The notes beneath the pieces were generated by a model that was given only the letters and a program-made list of their open reading frames with translations, was not told the origin of the DNA and did no database searches. A DNA stretch of 64,000 nucleotides from Puffinus mauretanicus (lineage: Eukaryota > Chordata > Aves > Procellariiformes > Procellariidae), in assembly GCA_023333565.1 (NCBI GenBank), contig JAJKFH010000246.1, forward strand, positions 248,001-312,000. The letters are read 5' to 3'. The position numbers and the translations under genes are program-made. This document shows positions 57,341 to 64,000 of the stretch, piece after piece (position 1 is the first letter of the stretch; every line of letters begins with the position of its first letter).

Positions 57341-60077
57341 ATTTCAAATATTTTAATGCATCAAAACAACTAAAAGGATGTGCCCACAAAACATTCTGGT
57401 ATCGACAGATCTATAGCATTTTTCACAAAGATGTTTGCTATGAAAGCTTCTCTCAGCTCTTGTCACTTATCGCTTTGACCCAAACTGAACAAAGCTCTTA
57501 AGAACGTGCTTAGCTTCTAAAGTATGAGCAGCCCCACCAGAAACAAAATTCAACTTAGAAATAAAGTGTTTTTTAAAAATCCTTTCTCCAAGAAGCCAAT
57601 GCTTGCAGTTATAAATGATCCCTACTGTGGAAGCCTCCACACCTTAGAACTAAGTGTGTCCATCATTTGAGGGACTATTTCCATAAAAATATATGTTTAA
57701 CCACCCCCAGTCAGCATGCCTCCGTGGAGGAGTATGATTCAGCACACCAGCAAGAGGGAATAGCAGAGATGTGGCTTACTTTGAACTGTGCGTGGAGCTG
57801 ATGTTAATACTAACGCAAGCTGGAAAGGGCACAGGGATATCTTGCATCACCCAGTCCAGTGGTGACAGCTGTGCTGACTTCCTCGAGGTATCCTCCGAAA
57901 CTTGATAGAAACATTGGCCTAGATTCATGGCACTTATTCTGGGAGGGCCTTCATGGTCAGTAAAGAGAGACAGGCATCTCCAAAGGGGAATGAAGCTGTA
58001 GGTGAGCAGCTGGAAGTACCATTTGCTCTCCTGTGCCAGCCAGACTTCTAACCTAGGCATCTGGGCAATAGCAGGATGAATCTAGGGGTGTCTGTATCTT
58101 TTGGGATTTCTTTTTGTCCCAAGTGGTACTCAGAAAGGGACTGCTGCAGCAGACTTCCTTCTATACTAGAAAGAAGCAAAGTGTGCATGTGAAGTGCAAT
58201 GACTTGCACGCAGGAGGTTAGCATTATATCAAACCTGTACATTACTCATTGACTTTAGGGGCTAGTCAGCAAGAGAACACCAGTATTTCTCAAAGGGGAA
58301 GCAGGGTAGCGCAGGTGTTACATCACTCTTCCCTCCAATTACTTACCCAGACTGCAGTTACAGTGTGTGAAATGGATGGATTATAATGGACTTTCTTTCC
58401 GCTGCTGCAAAGTCCTGATGCACACACTCCTCCACTTCCTAACAACAGGCACTGGTGATTATGTTCATCAGATTTCTGTTAGAAATGTCATAATGTATCT
58501 TCTGTCCCAGTGTTTCCCTAATCTATCTGGTACTAACTCTGCTGCTTTCATAGTTCATTCCTAACCACTCTAATTAAACTTATTGATTGCTTCAGAGGAA
58601 GGATGTGTAGGGAATGGGAATGCTTTTTACCTTCTATCTCCCGACTCTGTGAACAGCTGCTCCTCAGAAATAAACTCACCCTTTTAATTACTTGCATAAA
58701 ATTTAGGTCAGGTATGGCCTAGAGATGTTAGTTAACTGTGTAACAGCGGACACTTTGGGAATCTGTATTTATGGGATCCCACAGTCAAGTAGGACATGCT
58801 GGGAGGCTGTACGGAAGGAGCTAGCCTGCAGCTCAGCGCAGGTATCTGGGCTACTGTAGATTTGTCAGAAGCTACAGAACCTACCCAGGGATTTGGAAGT
58901 TCTCTGAGGATCAGTTCAGACTGAGACATACTTTGTCACAGGTAGACGGGAGGACCAGATGCATGCACAAAGTATATTTTCTGGTCTCTTCTCCCCTTCC
59001 TTCTACTTTCTCAGGAAGTTCTGCTGAACAGTTTTCCACGTGCATCACCATAAGCATCGTCTCCTTGCATCTTCCTCCCAGCCAAAGTCCCGTCCCACCT
59101 GGGGATACATCCAGAGCCTCTCTGCCACCTGCATCACGGCTGCACCTCAGCTTTGCTCCCCCGCCCAGCTGCCAGCACCCTCCTGAAACATGGGTCGGAG
59201 CAGGGGGGCTGTCCTGGCATGGCACAGCTGGGCCACGGAGTTGGACAGCGTACGGGGGGCCAGCACAGCCCCCAGCTCCTAACTGTACGTTACTAAAATA
59301 CACAGTGACACGACATATTAGTACTTTGATAGGGAAATGGTTCTAAGCGGGGAAAAAGAGTAGCCAAAGATGGGAAGTGGGGAGAAGAAAAACCTTTCAC
59401 TTGGAAATGTAAAGTCCAAACCAGAAATAATGTATTTCAATGATCATATATCCCAGTTTAAAGCTAATGTATCCTCCTTGAAAAAGTTGCAGCTTAACGC
59501 TGAGCGATATTATTTCATATTCTTTGACATAATAGAATACATATATTTATGTATGGCTGTAAAACTGCATTATTTTTAAAAGTTATTTTACTGAAGTGGT
59601 TGACCTTTTTATGTTTCATGGCTACATTTCTTACACAGTAATAGAAAAACCGACTGTAAACCATTTTGTGTTAAAGTACCTGCTCATTTAAATATTATAA
59701 CCTGGATGATTAAGTAGAGACCACTGTGCGATATTGAGGTTGCAGAGATAAAGAAACTGTCCATAAAAAAAATAAAGAATCTGAACTTTCTACTTAGAAT
59801 TCCCCTGTTATTTGTTTGCACTTAAATTTGATTTTCTTGTTTTTAATTTTATACTCCTGGGTATTAAAATGTTCAGCAATTATCTGATTTGTAGCTACAA
59901 CTGCAGCATGTTTACTTGTAAAATGTCTTTCAAATTAAGATCATTATTCGTCCTTTTAGATTTTCCCTTAAATTTGCAACTGAACATTTGCAGCTCAACA
60001 AGAAGCAGCAGTATTTTTTACATTCCAAATGGCTCTAATGCCAAAGCATTTTGCTGATTTAACGGCTGGTTTTGCAG
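57341..60077. other. unassigned stretch
   Basis: No gene is supported. A 137-codon plus frame at 58933-59346 spans a strong acceptor-like tract at about 59011 but is Pro/Ser-rich in locally GC-rich DNA and has no recognised domain. Confidence 0.35.
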
Positions 60078-60278
60078 GATAGAAAAATACTAATAATTCT
60101 CAGCAAGCAGAAAATCAACAGCTATCATTTTTCAAATGGGATTTCTATAGCTCTGTCAAGTGTCCCATATTGTACAAAGGAAAGGCAATTCAATCCAGTG
60201 TTTGATTTTTCCTCCAGAGACGAGAGCTTGATACACCTTTTTCTGGAACCCAAAATGCCAAATAATGCGGAGCCTTAA
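60078..60278 (+). CDS. weak candidate terminal exon
   Basis: After an acceptor-like GGCTGGTTTTGCAG the sequence is open in phase 0 for 66 codons to TAA at 60276-60278. The peptide looks reasonable (DRKILIILSKQKINSYHF, later NPVFDFSSRDESLIHLFLE). No polyadenylation signal lies close behind. I do not recognise a family. Chance is about as likely. Confidence 0.18.
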   Translation, partial: DRKILIILSKQKINSYHFSNGISIALSSVPYCTKERQFNPVFDFSSRDESLIHLFLEPKMPNNAEP

Positions 60279-63200
60279 GGTGGTTGAGAGCCTTAAACAC
60301 AAAACTTAGGTTTCAGGAGTGCCTGAATCACTTGGGCCCAAATATTCAATAACATATTCAACACTTCTGAGCTACTGCCACCTTTAGATGCCCGCCGTCA
60401 ATGTTTCAGCTATATCTGTGCTCATACTTCTAGCGCTGAAAAACATCTCAGAAGCCCTAGGCAGACTGAGGAGCTCACCCAAGCTGTAATCCAGCAGATA
60501 ACTTCACCTCTTGAAACACAAGTGCCTTGCAACAAACACAACCGGTGCACGCAGCGCACATCCTGGCGCTGGATACTCACTGGTGCTGCAGCAGAGCTGG
60601 GTGCCTGGCTTTCAGGTCATGCTAGCTTGAGCACAAACCACCTAAGTTTACCCTTTTCCATACACGCGGGCTCTGACATCTGGCCTGGCTGTTTCCAGGT
60701 CTCTTCTTTCCTTGCCCGTGAGCAGAAAAATGGGCTTATGCCGAAAATTTCAGGACAGCCAATGCAGTGGAAAATCTCGGTGAAAGTAGATGAGTACATT
60801 TTCCTGGCTTGGCCAGTTAAGTAGATTCCTGACCTGCACCCTCCCCTCTTTATTTCCTCCCTCTATGGCTTTAGCAGTTGCTTGAACAACTGCTTTGGAA
60901 AGAGGATCCCATTTGCAGACTCCCTGATGTCCGCACTGGAGTTGGGGTGCTGTGCACACACCTAATGGCACCAGTCACGGCTCAGCCGCTTTGGGTGCGA
61001 GAGCAGCACGGCCATCAGGTACGTGCGTGCTGGGAGTCCCAGGCTGCCAGCTGAAAAGCCTTTTTGCAGCTGTGATTTCATTGCTATTTGCACCGTGGCA
61101 GCGAGCTCACAGCGAGCTTGGGTGTACCCGCACACGCTGCTGCTGCGCCTCTGGATGGCAGCGTACACACTGGCGCAGGGAGAGGGACACGGCACCGGCG
61201 CGGCGCACATCTGAACCACAGCTGTAAGCACAAAAGTGCGAGCTCTTGAGCGTGAGCTGGCTGTGAGCACATCTGCCGGCACAGAGGACATTTTGTAATC
61301 CGCAGTAAAAAGCAACGGTTAGGTAAAATAATTCAAACACAAATTCCCAGAATATTAATTTTTCACTCAAGCTTACTTCTGGGTGCAGAGGGTGTGATTG
61401 ACATTCATTGCACACAGCAGCCGCCATGGCTATTCCAAAAGCAGCGCGGGGCAAGGGATGCGGCTGTACGTGTTACCAGAGTTTCAATGTGGTTGGAGCC
61501 CTCAAACCAGAGACAAAAGGGATCGCGCAGGCAGTTTTCAGTACCTGAATAACCACTCCATTGAAGGCCTCCTGTAACAGGTTAATTCCCAGGGGAAGCT
61601 GCAAAGTTTCAGTAAGCTCAATACTATAATAGTTTTGGTTTAGAGAAAGATAATTGAGAATCTTCCCTGCCTTTTTCTGAAGCAAAACTAATTTGAAAAG
61701 GCGATTGCTATTGAAGAACAGTGGAAACGCTCAGGCAAATCTCAGCCTATGGCTGCATCCCCTGGTGACCTGCACTGCTGTGATGTTAGCACAGACCTGC
61801 AAGCCCAGCTTACCCAACCAGGTTAAATGAGGGACGGGCTGCTCTATATCATGGCTGTGTCGCACCTGCCCCCGCGATCTGGAAAGCGGTCAGATGATGA
61901 ATCTGACGCACACTCCTTCCTCAGTTCCTGTGGGTGGTTAGGGGGTGTTTTTTAGTTTTCCTGACACCCGTATCAGGTATCCTGCAGCCCTGACATTTTT
62001 TTTTTCCTAAACCAACTGCATCTGCGACGGTTGGAAGTTTTTAAAAGGTCAAAGACAAGGCAGTGAACTCCCTGGAGATTGACAGCAGGGGTCCTCGCAC
62101 AACATTTAAATGCAATGACTCTTCAGAGGCAACAAGAGTGATGGCCCGAAGAACAACATATGGGAGACCACACTGTGTGATGTACTTTCTGCGCTTCGCG
62201 GGACAGCTGGAGAGGCCAGGAAAGTCCCGTACACCAAACGGAGATGTGGCAGAGAGGAGGGACAAGCAAAGACAAGATGGTAACAAGCACTGCAATTGAG
62301 GGCAAGAAACCTGAGGTGGCGGAAGGATCCCTTTGATTTAGCACCTTGGGAAATACAGGCTGGTGTCAGTTTAAGCACAGAAGGAAACAGAAAGCTTATT
62401 TGGGGGAAATGCTGTACATTTATTTACACCCGCAGAGAATCTATGAGCAGACTCCACATTAACTTGCCCAGAAGGCCTCCTATAACCATGGGACACCTCA
62501 CCAGCCAGCTGCCTTCAGCCTGGCTCCCGTGCATTTGTCTTGTCTATTCTAGAAACAAAAGCAGCGAGATGCTCAGCGCAATCAGACATACTCCAAAAAA
62601 AAAAAAAAACCCCTCTGCTTTTAAATAGTGTTCCTAGTGTAGATTGATGAAATGATATGTACACCCCCACCATCTGACATCCATCCATTGGCTTGACAAA
62701 GCAGGTAGTCACACACACTCCACATGAATGCACCCATGGCCAGGTTGCCTTGGAAACCTTCACTGCTACCTAATATTGTTATAATTGTCAAGAAAATATA
62801 GGTTTTCTCCAATGATTCACAGCGTGCTTCCATTTTACATAAATGCAAGCTTTCCATCTGCAGTTTTCTGCAGGATTGCTTTGCTTTCTCCCCAGACATT
62901 TTACAGACATTTTCTCCCCAGAAAAATTAAACTGTTGTTTAAATGTTAGAAACGCTGTTGTATCAGTACAGGGGGCTGTACAGCAATTCCAGCTTCCCCG
63001 TGTCTGTTGAAAGGGATTTCTAACATTCAGGAAAAGGAGTCCTGCAGTCCTCTCAACCGCATTTTATTCCACACACAGCTCTGAGGCTGTAATTCAACCC
63101 CGACAAAACAGGTCAGCTCAGGTGCCCCCATACAACCTTGCTCGGGCTGCATGCTCTCCACAACACCATTTACCTCGCAGGGATGTGTCCAGCACAACTA

Positions 63201-64000
63201 GTAGAAACCCTGAGCATCTTTTACTATATGAATATTTCCAGGGTGCACAAGGACTGTTATGGAATGTACTCACCCGACACACAGTCTCAGGGGAGCCTCT
63301 GCAGAAGACCCTTAGACGCTCACCTAAAGGAGGTCTACATAAAAGCTATAGGTGTGTCTACATTGCATGTACTTACCAGAAAAAGGTAAACGGACTCTTG
63401 GTACTGTGGTGCAGATAGATCCTAAATCCTGTGCTCCTTCAGAGAGCGGCAGCCTGCAGCTATTTCTCCAGCCCAAGGCCCAACTTGCGGCGGATGGAAA
63501 CTGCAAATTCTGGTTGTCTGATGAGCAGTTTTGCCTAGAAAAGAGGCAGGGAAAAATCAGACACACTGGAGCATGCCAATGGGTTCAAAAAGAGATGTTT
63601 GGAGGTGACACTTGAAAAAGGCACAACCTAAAGCAGTAACCCCCAAACGAGCAACCTGAAACACTTGGTGGTGATTGAACAGAATCCCTTAAGTCAAGCT
63701 GAAATGAAATTTTGCTTGGAAAAGAAAAAAGTGAACCATTTCCAGTTAGCCCAGACTGAATGCTGTGCCTCTCCAAAATAACTGCAATACCTGATTTCAT
63801 CATGCTGTAATCCTGCGAGTTTGAAGCCCCGCAGCCCCTTAAAAAGCTCCTCCAAAGGCAGTGCGGCCATCCCCAAGCAAGTCCTGGGGATGATGTAGGC
63901 TCTTCTTGCAGCTGCAGCTAGACTGGCTGGTGAAGTGCCCTGAGCACCCTTTCCTGGGGCTGCTGCCTCAGCTGGGCGTCAAGCCCAAGCAGCGGCTGCT
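60279..64000. other. unassigned stretch
   Basis: No gene or repeat family is recognised. Several 60-120-codon frames overlap on both strands at 60.9-61.4 kb in GC-richer DNA and look like chance. An X-box-like site lies at 62744-62757. Confidence 0.35.
62744..62757. promoter_or_regulatory. RFX X-box-like site, second
   Basis: GTTGCCTTGGAAAC has one perfect RFX half-site and one with a single change, again with a two-base spacer. It is a weaker match than the site at 46977. Confidence 0.25.

Noticed and set aside
58933..59346. 137-codon plus-strand frame
   Set aside because: Local GC-rich composition, Pro/Ser-rich peptide, and an overlapping 130-codon frame on the other strand.

Overview
The window looks like avian nuclear DNA. 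The recognisable interspersed repeats are CR1 LINE fragments in the antisense direction (3994-4320, 21781-22060, 56793-57190 and weaker pieces), a few old MIR-like SINE remnants, and LTRs of endogenous retroviruses. There are no Alu or L1 elements and no bacterial gene structure. I cannot name the species or chromosome. No complete protein-coding gene can be shown. Nearly all long open frames are chance frames, repeat-derived frames, or frames in stop-poor GC-rich DNA.

Layout. 1-13.1 kb is AT-rich single-copy DNA carrying a CR1 3' end, a MIR-like fragment with an intact B-box, an ERV 5' LTR with primer-binding site and a short leader (5140-5823), and an intact solo LTR flanked by a 5-bp target duplication (9890-10498). 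13.1-13.74 kb holds a CpG-dense LTR-like element with a 33-bp tandem repeat. 13.8-27 kb is mostly unassigned, with old CR1/MIR pieces, one candidate coding exon (22851-22955) and a GC-richer block (24.2-26 kb) containing an exon-shaped segment with stop codons. 27.0-30.25 kb is a compositional island: two CpG-island-like blocks separated by a degenerate minisatellite and an AT-rich LTR-like segment. 31755-32447 is a back-to-back pair of antisense LTRs. 32.4-64 kb is again mostly unassigned, with two further candidate exons (38297-38402, 45166-45274), two RFX/X-box-like sites and an old CR1.

How the parts relate. Three plus-strand segments have strong splice-site context and protein-like open frames, so the region could lie inside a gene with long introns. 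Their phases do not join directly and I do not recognise the protein. The other reading is an intergenic region whose CpG islands mark promoters of a non-coding or distant transcript. The best supported biology is in the LTRs: three full LTRs plus one partial copy appear to be modular combinations of a few U3 and R/U5 blocks.
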